Of a stretch of 63,367 nt of DNA, positions 1 through 7,381 are shown piece by piece. The notes under the pieces were generated by a model. The model saw only the letters and a list, made by a program, of their open reading frames with translations. It ran no database searches and was not told the DNA's origin. Source of the stretch: JANLTP01 sp031363055 (GTDB lineage Bacteria; Pseudomonadota; Gammaproteobacteria; Burkholderiales; Burkholderiaceae_E); assembly GCA_031363055.1 (NCBI GenBank), contig JANLTP010000056.1, positions 1 to 63,367 of the forward strand, read 5' to 3'. How positions within the stretch are numbered: position 1 is the stretch's first letter; every line of letters begins with the position of its first letter. A program made the translations under genes and the position numbers.

Positions 1-160
1 TACGCCGTGTCTCGATCAACCTGCACAAATCTGCTCATCGGAGACCTCAACCCATGACGTCAAATAACAGCACAATTTTATCGAACTCGATCCGAAGTAC
101 GCAGCGAAACTGCGATACTCCGACAAACTCCTAGCGTGCTGCCAGCACAGTAGCAATCGA

Positions 161-625
161 CTAAGCGGTTTTCAGCGAGCTCGACGCAACGATCGCCATG
201 GTCAGGCGCGAACTGCAGATCAGCTTGCTGCGCTCGTCGACGATCTCGATCTGCCAGACATGGGTGGTTCGGCCAATGTGAACCGGCATTGCCTTGCCTT
301 GAACCCAACCCGATGTCACCGCTCGAATATGGTTGGCGTTGATGTCCAGTCCGACCGCATTCGAGCCCTCCGCGAGGCACAACCAGGCGGCCACACTACC
401 CAGCGTCTCGGCAAGGGCGACCGAAGCGCCGCCATGCAAAATGCCCATCGGCTGGATCGTGCGGGCGTCGACTGGCATGCGGGCAGAAAGATAATTGCGG
501 CCGCGTTCAGTAAACTGCATGCCAAGATGCGAACAAAGAGTATTCGCGTGCAGGTTGTTGATATGATCAATCGACCAGTCTTTGACAAAAATCGAATCGT
601 TTGCTGAGTCAGACGTTATATTCAT
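161..625 (-). CDS. PaaI-family hotdog thioesterase
   Basis: Probable acyl-CoA thioesterase of the single-hotdog PaaI/YdiI type, about 154 residues, the usual length for this family. The core MGILHGGASVALAETLGS is the family signature: the HGG turn plus the acidic residue of the long helix that activates water. It probably acts in the cytoplasm on aryl- or acyl-CoA; the substrate cannot be read from sequence. I chose the ATG at 625 (MNITSD). An in-frame GTG nine codons upstream would add MLRSLSGLR, but neither start has a strong ribosome binding site. The gene diverges from the outer-membrane protein gene at 694 and no partner gene is visible on its downstream side within the window. Confidence 0.85.
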   Translation of the reverse strand: MNITSDSANDSIFVKDWSIDHINNLHANTLCSHLGMQFTERGRNYLSARMPVDARTIQPMGILHGGASVALAETLGSVAAWLCLAEGSNAVGLDINANHIRAVTSGWVQGKAMPVHIGRTTHVWQIEIVDERSKLICSSRLTMAIVASSSLKTA

Positions 626-693
626 TCTTAACCCCGACAGGCTCCTCAACACTTTAATCAGAAAATAAAATTAACAATACACTCAGCGACCGT

Positions 694-1455
694 GTGCTTG
701 GCTGCGCCGCTATTGCGCTGATTTTAAGCGCATTGAGCGCCCAGGCTCGGGCCGACGCCGAAGCGCGCCAACCCGACGATTCAAGCAAGGCCACCGGGCA
801 GGCGCCGTCAAAACCGTTCAAACTCACCTTGGGGCGATACCAATACAGTGCCGGCGGTAACGGTACAGATTTGAATTTGCGATATCGCAGCGGCGAGATC
901 AGCTCTTGGCTGGGTGTTTACCACGATCGCGATTTCGGTCAGCAGTGGCGTACCGGACTGGAGCGCGCGTTCACGCTGTTTGAAGGCGTACCCTTGTCCC
1001 TGCAGTTGTCCGGGCAAGCAGCCAGTCGCGGGTTTTTAGGCGGCAGCATGACGCTCGAATACGGCGAACCGTGGTTTGTTTCAGCCGGCCTGGGCCGCAC
1101 TAACAACAAGTCCTATTTCAATCTGAATTTTGATCCGAACGACGCCGTGTCAGCAGCCTTTGGCTACCGCGCCGAGAGTGGCTTCAGCACGTATGTATTT
1201 GCAGTGCGCGACAATCGATTCAATCCGGGCCAACAAAATACCCACTGGGTAGTGAAGTTGCCGACGGCATCACGCCAGCGCGTGACGATCGATCTGCAAC
1301 ACAAGACCGGGCTCGGGCCAGATCGGCGAGAAAAGGATTGGGCATTGGCGCTGACCTGGGATTTCCGCGATTGGTCAATCCGGTTGGCCGATGATCGCAA
1401 ACAGAACTTTGGTGATGTCGATGCGCTGCGTCTTAGCGTCGCGTATCGTTTCTAG
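694..1455 (+). CDS. Putative outer-membrane beta-barrel protein
   Basis: A 253-residue protein with an N-terminal hydrophobic segment ending in AQARA, a plausible signal peptidase I site. The rest alternates polar and aromatic residues in beta-strand fashion and ends LSVAYRF; a terminal Phe is the usual C-terminal signal of outer-membrane barrels. A barrel is inferred; no named family is recognised. The start is uncertain. The GTG at 694 gives a signal peptide with no positive charge in its n-region. The frame is open back to 658, and a rare ATT at 670 would add NNTLSDR and supply an Arg. No Shine-Dalgarno sequence is seen for either. Its last 23 bp overlap, convergently, the 3' end of the DUF5666-type gene, at a hexanucleotide repeat. 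Confidence 0.65.
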   Translation: MLGCAAIALILSALSAQARADAEARQPDDSSKATGQAPSKPFKLTLGRYQYSAGGNGTDLNLRYRSGEISSWLGVYHDRDFGQQWRTGLERAFTLFEGVPLSLQLSGQAASRGFLGGSMTLEYGEPWFVSAGLGRTNNKSYFNLNFDPNDAVSAAFGYRAESGFSTYVFAVRDNRFNPGQQNTHWVVKLPTASRQRVTIDLQHKTGLGPDRREKDWALALTWDFRDWSIRLADDRKQNFGDVDALRLSVAYRF

Positions 1456-3040
1456 CCGTAGCCGTAGCCGTATCCGTATCCGTATCCGTAGCCGTAGCCG
1501 TTTGTCGAGCGCTGGCTGAACGGGGTCGGCTGAATTCGACCTCTGAGGCGACCAGCAGGCCGTCCTTGATCTGACCGCTGATCTCCAGATACAGATCGTC
1601 GCAGAGCGCTGTAGCGTCGCCGCCGCGAAGGCGGGCGCCGCTGGCATCAACGGTTACGCCGTTGATTTTGAATTGGCTGATCGAGACAAACTCGTAGACC
1701 GCGCCATAGAGCTTGCGGCCCTTGTGTGCAAGCTCGGCACGGTCGTTGGCCGGATGTTTGCTGATCCGGATGCTGCTCGCTCGCACAACCATGCCCGATT
1801 CGTTGGTGGTGGTCGCGCCATTCACTTCGACAAAGGTGCCGGCCGGCAGCGATTCGATTGAGCCGCCCGCCACTGCTGCCTCTGATGCGTCAACCTCGAC
1901 GCCGTTGACGTTGATTAATTTACCGACGCGATTGCTGGCTGTGCCCAGCAATCGGGCGCGATCGCTGCCCGGCATGACGCCCGGATTCTCGGCGGTGACG
2001 CGCTCGGCAATCAAGATTTCATCGCGAAAGCGGCCCTTGATCTGGACGCGCTGGCCGATCACAAAGCCGCCTTTGGCGATGACCTCACTGTTTGCGGGCA
2101 ACACCGTGGTACCCGATACGATGATCGCACCACCGTTCTGCGCGGTCGATTCAACAATGCCCTTGAACTCGATAGATTCGGCATTGCCCTGGCGGTCGGC
2201 GCCGTTGCCGTGAAGCCGGATTCTGGCGGCCACGAGGACGCCGGCCTGTGGTGCAACGCTGGCGCGAACCGTCACCTGGGCAGCGTCGCTGAGTTCGATT
2301 GACTCGGGTGTCAGAACCGCATTGGCATACGAAACCGACAAGGCATTGATGTTGAACGTGCGCGCCGCGCGGTTCAAATTACTGACCACGCCACGCAGAC
2401 TGATCTGATCGACGTCGTTGGTGCGCTCGACCAAGGTCGCGGCGATGGCGGCATTGCCATTGACACCGTGAACAACGACCCAGTCACCGACTTTCAGCGG
2501 AGCAGCGGGCGTGATGCCGTCGGACACCGTCGACGAGTCGATCACCACGCGTTGGCCCAGCACCGTCAGGCCGTTTGCGACCGTATCAATTGAATCAACC
2601 CGACCGCGGACGCTCGGCATGACCCGGATTTTCGAGGCCGCGCCGCCCGTGCGGGAATCCGTTGCGCCTTCGAGCCGCACCATTGTGCCGATTCGCAAGT
2701 CGGCGCGCGATAACCGGCTGTCCTCGTCGTCCCTGATGTCGGCGCTTTCATCATTAAAACGCACTCCGTTGATGATGACTGATCCGAAGCCGGTAATCGG
2801 CCCTTCAAACAGGACCAACGATTTGACGGTGGCAGGATCGGCGCCTGCACCTGCGTTTGCCGCATCGCCATTCGCTACCGTACCTGCCGATGTCGATGCC
2901 GACGTAGACGCAGAAGCGGTAGCAGGAGCAGATACCGACTCGCCGGCCGATTCATGGTTCGCGCAGCCAATGGTGAGTAGACCGGCCAAGCTCAACGACA
3001 GGCAGGCGATGGCGCAGCGCGAAACGGTAAGCGGATTCAT
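1433..3040 (-). CDS. DUF5666-type repeat lipoprotein
   Basis: A 535-residue probable lipoprotein. The first 26 residues form a signal peptide with lipobox LTIGC, so Cys26 should be lipidated. A low-complexity Ala/Ser/Thr linker (about 36-65) follows, then about six repeats of a small beta-rich module of around 70 residues with recurring patterns such as GPITGFGSVIINGVRF and the G-D-W-V-V-V-H-G type. This matches the DUF5666 domain as I know it; its function is not established. The C-terminus is a Thr-Ala/Thr-Asp repeat encoded by a hexanucleotide tandem repeat at 1455-1500, which also overlaps the stop codon of the convergent gene. Probably periplasmic or outer-membrane anchored. Upstream of the start (3041-3206) I see no clear promoter. 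Confidence 0.75.
   Translation of the reverse strand: MNPLTVSRCAIACLSLSLAGLLTIGCANHESAGESVSAPATASASTSASTSAGTVANGDAANAGAGADPATVKSLVLFEGPITGFGSVIINGVRFNDESADIRDDEDSRLSRADLRIGTMVRLEGATDSRTGGAASKIRVMPSVRGRVDSIDTVANGLTVLGQRVVIDSSTVSDGITPAAPLKVGDWVVVHGVNGNAAIAATLVERTNDVDQISLRGVVSNLNRAARTFNINALSVSYANAVLTPESIELSDAAQVTVRASVAPQAGVLVAARIRLHGNGADRQGNAESIEFKGIVESTAQNGGAIIVSGTTVLPANSEVIAKGGFVIGQRVQIKGRFRDEILIAERVTAENPGVMPGSDRARLLGTASNRVGKLINVNGVEVDASEAAVAGGSIESLPAGTFVEVNGATTTNESGMVVRASSIRISKHPANDRAELAHKGRKLYGAVYEFVSISQFKINGVTVDASGARLRGGDATALCDDLYLEISGQIKDGLLVASEVEFSRPRSASARQTATATDTDTDTATATARNDTRR
1455..1500. repeat. Hexanucleotide tandem repeat
   Basis: About 7.7 copies of a 6-bp unit, GCCGTA or TCCGTA, read on the plus strand. 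Reading 5' to 3' it begins at the last base of the stop codon of the barrel gene and lies inside the 3' end of the convergent DUF5666-type gene, where it encodes alternating Thr-Ala and Thr-Asp. Because the unit is a multiple of three, gain or loss of copies would lengthen or shorten that tail without a frameshift. Confidence 0.9.
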
Positions 3041-3206
3041 CAGAACTTTTAGAGCGGATTGCCGCGCACTTTGTCACAGTCCCGATCACTACGGGAACGC
3101 TTGCCGCCGGCTGCAAGATCAGCGGCAGATTCGGTACGATCAATGGGGGCTGAACCTGGGCGGCCGGCCTCGCGGGTCGGCCGTACTTACCCGGCCTGGC
3201 CGGCGC

Positions 3207-4604
3207 CTACAACACCCGCCCAGGATTCATGAGACCGCGCGGATCGAGCGCTTGCTTGATACGGGCCATCAGCGCCAGTTCCACCGCCGATTTGTAGTGC
3301 CGGTTTTCCACGATTTTCAATTGTCCCAGGCCGTGTTCAGCCGAAATCGAACCGTTCATGCCCATGACCGCTTCGTATACGACATGATTGACACCCGGCT
3401 CGAGCGCCATGAACGCCTCCGGATCGATGCCGTCCCCAGGTGACACGTTGTAGTGTAGATTGCCGTCGCCCAGATGGCCGAAAACGACCATCTGAATGCC
3501 GGAGAAGGCCTGTTCGACTTGCCGGTTGGTTTGTACGATGAACTCACCGATGGCCGAGATCGGCACCGAGATGTCGTGTTTGATGTTCTTGCCTTGCTGC
3601 GATTGCGCCTCGGAGATATTTTCGCGCAAGGCCCACAGCGCTTTTGACTGTGCCATGGAGGTTGCAATCGCGGCGTCGCCAATCAGCGACTGCTCGAGCG
3701 CCTGCTCCATCAAATGATTGAAGCGCTCGGTGGCATGCCGTTCGCTTTCGGCGTCGCTGCTTTCGAGCAACACATAATAAGGATGGCGCTGCGCGAACGG
3801 TGACTTGCAGGTCGGGAAGTGCCGTTCGACGAGCTCGATACAAAAGTCAGACATCAGCTCGAAGCCGGTCAGTGCCGGACCGAGCTGCTGTTGCGCGAGT
3901 TCGAGCAGACGCAGCGCCGCGTGTGGATCCTGCAGGGCCGCCAGTGCGGTCATTTGCGCGGCCGGTAGCGGGTAGACCTTCAGGGTCGCTGCCGTAATGA
4001 TGCCCAACGTGCCTTCAGCGCCAATGAAGAGGTCCTTCAGATCGTAGCCGGTATTGTCCTTGCGCAATCCGCGCAGGCCGTCCCAGATTTCGCCATCGGC
4101 GGTGACCACTTCGAGGCCCAGACAGAGTTCGCGGGTGTTGCCATAGCGCAGCACGGCAACGCCACCGGCATTGGTGGACAAATTGCCGCCCAGTGTGCAA
4201 CTGCCCTCAGCCGCCAGACTCAGCGGGAACAAGCGCTGCGCAGCGCGCGCCGCCTGTTGTGCGTTGGCGAGTATGCAGCCGGCTTCCAGGGTCATGGTGT
4301 TGTTGATCGGGTCAATGCCGCGTATGCGGTTCATTCGCGCCAGCGAGATGACCAGCGCGGTGCCGCTGTCATCGGGAATACTGCCACCGACCAGCCCCGT
4401 GTTGCCCCCTTGCGGCACCATCGGTACCCGGTGTTGCACGCACCAGCGAACCACGGCCGCGACATCGGCTGCGCTGTCTGGCTGGGCTACGCCCAAGGCT
4501 TTGCCGAGCCAGCGTTTGCGCCAATCGCTCAAAAAGGGCGCAGTGTCGGCGGCATCGGTCAGCAGGCGGCCCTTGAAGGTGCCTTTAAGTGTGTCGAGGT
4601 TCAT
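3207..4604 (-). CDS. FAD-linked oxidase (GlcD / D-2-hydroxyglutarate dehydrogenase-like)
   Basis: VAO-family flavoprotein of about 465 residues: an N-terminal FAD_binding_4 domain and a C-terminal FAD-oxidase_C domain. PQGGNTGLVGGS is the FAD-binding loop, and FGHLGDGNLHYNVS and SAEHGLG near the C-terminus are the family's substrate and metal-site motifs. Members oxidise D-2-hydroxy acids such as D-lactate, glycolate or D-2-hydroxyglutarate and pass electrons to an acceptor; which substrate is used here is not decidable. I start it at the ATG at 4604 (MNLDTLKG), where family homology begins. A GTG at 4649 overlapping the ffh stop codon would add 15 residues. It lies directly behind ffh on the same strand and may be co-transcribed with it. 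Confidence 0.88.
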   Translation of the reverse strand: MNLDTLKGTFKGRLLTDAADTAPFLSDWRKRWLGKALGVAQPDSAADVAAVVRWCVQHRVPMVPQGGNTGLVGGSIPDDSGTALVISLARMNRIRGIDPINNTMTLEAGCILANAQQAARAAQRLFPLSLAAEGSCTLGGNLSTNAGGVAVLRYGNTRELCLGLEVVTADGEIWDGLRGLRKDNTGYDLKDLFIGAEGTLGIITAATLKVYPLPAAQMTALAALQDPHAALRLLELAQQQLGPALTGFELMSDFCIELVERHFPTCKSPFAQRHPYYVLLESSDAESERHATERFNHLMEQALEQSLIGDAAIATSMAQSKALWALRENISEAQSQQGKNIKHDISVPISAIGEFIVQTNRQVEQAFSGIQMVVFGHLGDGNLHYNVSPGDGIDPEAFMALEPGVNHVVYEAVMGMNGSISAEHGLGQLKIVENRHYKSAVELALMARIKQALDPRGLMNPGRVL

Positions 4605-4645
4605 AACGTTTCGTATACCCGGATCGCTCGGTCGAACTGGCGGCT

Positions 4646-5998
4646 TCACATGCCAGGAAACATGCCCTTCATGCCGCGCAGCATTTTCGCCATACCGCCT
4701 TTTTGCATTCTTTTCATCATCGATTGCATTTGTTCAAACTGCGACAGCAGGCGATTGACCTCCTGAACCTGAACGCCGGAACCGAGCGCTATGCGCCGCT
4801 TGCGGGTCGCCTTGATGAGTTCGGGTTTGCTACGCTCGCGCGGCGTCATCGAGTGAATAATGCCCTGCATGCGTCGCATATCGCGCTCGGCCTTGCTCAT
4901 GTCGGCGCCGGCCGCGGCCTGCTGCATTTGTGATGGCAGCTTCTCGAGCAGGGAGCTGATGCCGCCCATCTTGTTCATTTGACCCAGTTGCGCGGCGAAA
5001 TCGTTCAGATCGAAGCGATTGCCTGATTTGAGTTTGGCGGCGAGATCGCGCGCCGCACCCAAGTCGACGTTTTTCTGGGCGTCCTCGACCAGCGACAGGA
5101 TATCGCCCATGCCGAGGATTCGTTGCGCCATGCGCTCGGGATGGAATCCCTCGAGCCCGCCGAGCTTCTCGCCGACACCGATAAATTTGATCGGCTTACC
5201 GGTGATTGCCTTGACTGACAGCGCTGCGCCACCGCGCGAATCGCCGTCGAGCTTGGTTAGCACAATGCCGGTCAGCGGCAGTGTTTCGTTGAACGCGCGG
5301 GCGGTGTTGACGGCGTCCTGACCCTGCATGGCATCGACCACGAACAGGGTTTCGATCGGCTTGAGTGCAGCGTGCAGGGCGGCGATCTCGCGCATCATGT
5401 CGGCATCAATCGCCAATCGGCCGGCGGTATCGACTAACAGCACGTCATGGTAGTGCGTCTTCGCCCAGACCAATGCTGCCTGCGCGATGTCGACCGGTTT
5501 TTGATCCGGCTCGGAGGCGAAGAAGTCTGCGCCGGCCTGTGCGGTGACGGTCTTCAATTGTTCAATGGCGGCCGGCCGGTAAATATCGCAGGACACCGTC
5601 AACACTTTCTTTTTCTGTGTCTCGCGCAACCACTTGGCGAGTTTGCCGACCGTGGTGGTTTTGCCGGCGCCTTGCAGACCGGCCATAAGAATGATGGCCG
5701 GCGGCTGGGTCGCGAAGTTCAAGGTTTCGGTTTCACCGCCCATGAGAGCCGTCAGTTCGCGATGAACCGCGCCGACCAGTGCCTGGCCGGGCGAGAGGCT
5801 TTGCAGCACTTCTTCGCCCATCGCCTTTTCCTTGATTCGGGCGATGAAGTCTTTGACCACCGGCAAGGCGACGTCGGCCTCCAGCATCGCGATGCGAATC
5901 TCGCGCAGCATGTCCTGGGTGTTGGCCTCGGTCAGGCGAGCTTCGCCACGCATCGTCTTGACGACGCGGGCCATACGGGTTGAGAGGTTTTCAAACAT
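4646..5998 (-). CDS. ffh: Signal recognition particle GTPase Ffh
   Basis: Protein subunit of the signal recognition particle, 450 residues, the normal length. It binds 4.5S RNA and delivers ribosome-nascent chains to FtsY at the membrane. An N-terminal helical bundle precedes the G domain: the P-loop GLQGAGKTT is at 107-115, DTAGR at 190-194 and TKLDGD at 248-253. The methionine-rich M domain follows (about 300-450), ending in several GM-rich turns (MKRMQKGGMAKMLRGMKG). The start at 5998 has only 20 bp to the divergent ccsA-like gene. A TAGAAT hexamer on the minus strand at 6025-6030 is a possible -10 and would give a leader of about 20 nt. The adenine-rich 4.5S RNA gene is not in the window. 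Confidence 0.98.
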   Translation of the reverse strand: MFENLSTRMARVVKTMRGEARLTEANTQDMLREIRIAMLEADVALPVVKDFIARIKEKAMGEEVLQSLSPGQALVGAVHRELTALMGGETETLNFATQPPAIILMAGLQGAGKTTTVGKLAKWLRETQKKKVLTVSCDIYRPAAIEQLKTVTAQAGADFFASEPDQKPVDIAQAALVWAKTHYHDVLLVDTAGRLAIDADMMREIAALHAALKPIETLFVVDAMQGQDAVNTARAFNETLPLTGIVLTKLDGDSRGGAALSVKAITGKPIKFIGVGEKLGGLEGFHPERMAQRILGMGDILSLVEDAQKNVDLGAARDLAAKLKSGNRFDLNDFAAQLGQMNKMGGISSLLEKLPSQMQQAAAGADMSKAERDMRRMQGIIHSMTPRERSKPELIKATRKRRIALGSGVQVQEVNRLLSQFEQMQSMMKRMQKGGMAKMLRGMKGMFPGM

Positions 5999-6006
5999 GG
6001 GTAGGG

Positions 6007-6012
6007 TAAACT
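6007..6012 (+). promoter_or_regulatory. -10-like hexamer for a leaderless ccsA-like mRNA
   Basis: TAAACT lies six bases before the ATG at 6019. A transcript started seven or so bases after it would begin at or next to the initiation codon. No Shine-Dalgarno sequence is present and no good -35 hexamer at 16-18 bp is seen. Confidence 0.35.
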
Positions 6013-6018
6013 CGTTTC

Positions 6019-6948
6019 ATGTTGATTCTACTGGCTATGACAAGTGTGCTGGCCGCGCTGCTCTATGGCGCGGCTTGGTGGCTGGTACGTCGCGCCTCGC
6101 CGATCGATGCAAGGGTGGCGATAACGACCGGTTTCGGGTCCACCGCCACTTCGCCGGACTTGGGGCCAGCCGTGCAATCATCGGGCACCTGGTCGTTGGC
6201 CAATACCATCATGTTCCTGGGTTTGCTGGCGCACGTCGTCACCATTGGACTCAGTATGCGCGCACCGCTGGTCGAGGCCGCCATCGATGCGGCGCCGGTA
6301 CTGCGCTTCGGTTTTGCGCCGGCGCTGTCGGCCGTCTTGTGCCTGGCGGTGGCGATTCTCTGGTTTGAAGGCATGCGCATGCAGCTTGATGCGCTACGCG
6401 TGACCGTCTTGCCGATGGCGGCGATCACGGCCCTGCTGCCGCTATTTTTTCCGGGCGCCGATCATTCGGGATTAGCCAGGGCGCCGCTGTTTTTTCCGCA
6501 TCTGCTGGTCGGCACGCTCGCCATTGGCGTGCTGGTCATGGCCGCCCTGCATGCGCTCTTGATGATGGCGGCCGAGCAGATGTTGCATCACCGATCGCCC
6601 GGCAAGCCACCGCTATTTGCACGCTGGTTTGACCAAATGCCGCCGCTGATGACGCTTGAGCGGCTGCTGTTCAAGTACATCTCGATCGGTTTTGTATTGC
6701 TGACCTTGACGGTCGGTTCCGGCGTTCTATTTTCCGAGCAAGTGTTCGGCCGGGCGCCACGCTTTGATCACAAGACTATGTTTTCAATCGCCGCCTGGAT
6801 CTTGTTCGGTATTCTGCTGGCCGGACGCTACCTCTGGGGATGGCGCGGACGGATGGCCTGGCGCATGACCTTGGCCGGTGTCGCGTTTCTGCTGCTGGGC
6901 TACATTGGCAGCCGCTTCGTGCTCGAAGTGGTACTGAAGCGCTATTGA
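6019..6948 (+). CDS. CcsA/YpjD-like cytochrome c assembly membrane protein
   Basis: A polytopic inner-membrane protein of 309 residues with roughly eight hydrophobic segments. The C-terminal third (FDHKTMFSIAAWILFGILL, GRYLWGWRGRMAW, LLLGYIGSRFVLEV) matches the CcsA / cytochrome C assembly family, also called YpjD or HemX-like, which handles or exports haem during c-type cytochrome maturation. In Burkholderiales a member of this family commonly sits between ffh and pilS, as here. Its exact substrate in that setting is not established. It diverges from ffh and is followed, after a degenerate tandem repeat that includes its stop codon, by a PP0621-like gene in the same direction. Confidence 0.8.
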   Translation: MLILLAMTSVLAALLYGAAWWLVRRASPIDARVAITTGFGSTATSPDLGPAVQSSGTWSLANTIMFLGLLAHVVTIGLSMRAPLVEAAIDAAPVLRFGFAPALSAVLCLAVAILWFEGMRMQLDALRVTVLPMAAITALLPLFFPGADHSGLARAPLFFPHLLVGTLAIGVLVMAALHALLMMAAEQMLHHRSPGKPPLFARWFDQMPPLMTLERLLFKYISIGFVLLTLTVGSGVLFSEQVFGRAPRFDHKTMFSIAAWILFGILLAGRYLWGWRGRMAWRMTLAGVAFLLLGYIGSRFVLEVVLKRY

Positions 6949-6998
6949 TGCCGCGTGATGCTATTGCGTGATTCTATTGATACCGCGTGCCGCGTGAT
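6941..6998. repeat. Degenerate tandem duplication across the ccsA-like stop codon
   Basis: The 3' end of the gene (CTATTGATGCCGCGTGAT, containing the TGA stop) is followed by a shortened copy (GCTATTGCGTGAT, 6960-6972) and a fuller copy (CTATTGATACCGCGTG, from 6974) that runs on into CCGCGTGAT. Each copy repeats the stop-codon context. Confidence 0.75.
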
Positions 6999-7019
6999 TG
7001 ACAGCGCTCTTTCCGGCTT

Positions 7020-7316
7020 ATGAATCGTATTGCATTTTGGCTGGCGATTGTCGGATTCGGGTTTCTGCTCTGGCGCGGCATACAACTCGCCCAACGCAAG
7101 CAACGCCGCTGGCGCGACCAGCGCGCCGAAGGATCGCCGCCACCGGCCAACGTAGGCGACGAACGCCACCCCGACTCGCCGCCCGAGCAACTCGCCAGAG
7201 GCGAAGCGATGCTGAAATGTGCGCATTGCGGTATTTATCTGCCCGCCTCGGAAGCGCTCGAGCGCCGCGGCTTGTCCTTCTGCAGCACTGAACACCGGGA
7301 TGCCAGGCCGGTTTGA
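7020..7316 (+). CDS. PP0621-family small zinc-ribbon-like protein
   Basis: A 98-residue protein with one N-terminal hydrophobic helix (IAFWLAIVGFGFLLWRGIQLA), a charged linker and a C-terminal knuckle: C-A-H-C followed by FC-S-T-E-H. This is the layout of the PP0621 family: a membrane-anchored, probably metal-binding protein of unknown function that usually neighbours pilS/pilR in beta- and gammaproteobacteria. A Cys-Cys/Cys-His zinc site is inferred from C64, C67 and the later FCSTEH. The start at 7020 follows a degenerate repeat and has no strong ribosome binding site. The gene probably belongs to the same transcription unit as pilS and pilR. Confidence 0.75.
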   Translation: MNRIAFWLAIVGFGFLLWRGIQLAQRKQRRWRDQRAEGSPPPANVGDERHPDSPPEQLARGEAMLKCAHCGIYLPASEALERRGLSFCSTEHRDARPV

Positions 7317-7327
7317 GGGGTAGCCGC

Positions 7328-7381
7328 ATGAACGCCGACCAGCAAGTACGGCAATCAGCATGAACGGCAATTAGCATGAAC
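7328..7381. repeat. Duplicated pilS start region
   Basis: Two 16-bp units, GGCAATCAGCATGAAC (7350-7365) and GGCAATTAGCATGAAC (7366-7381), the second carrying the pilS start codon. A third ATGAACG lies at 7328. It opens an 11-codon reading frame MNADQQVRQSA that resembles the true pilS N-terminus MNVDQLLPQS, and its stop codon overlaps the ATG at 7360. That ATG opens a four-codon frame ending one base before pilS. Confidence 0.8.

Noticed and set aside
2511..3443. A 310-codon plus-strand frame across the DUF5666-type gene and the oxidase 3' end
   Set aside because: It spans two well-supported reverse-strand genes and its sequence changes character where they end.
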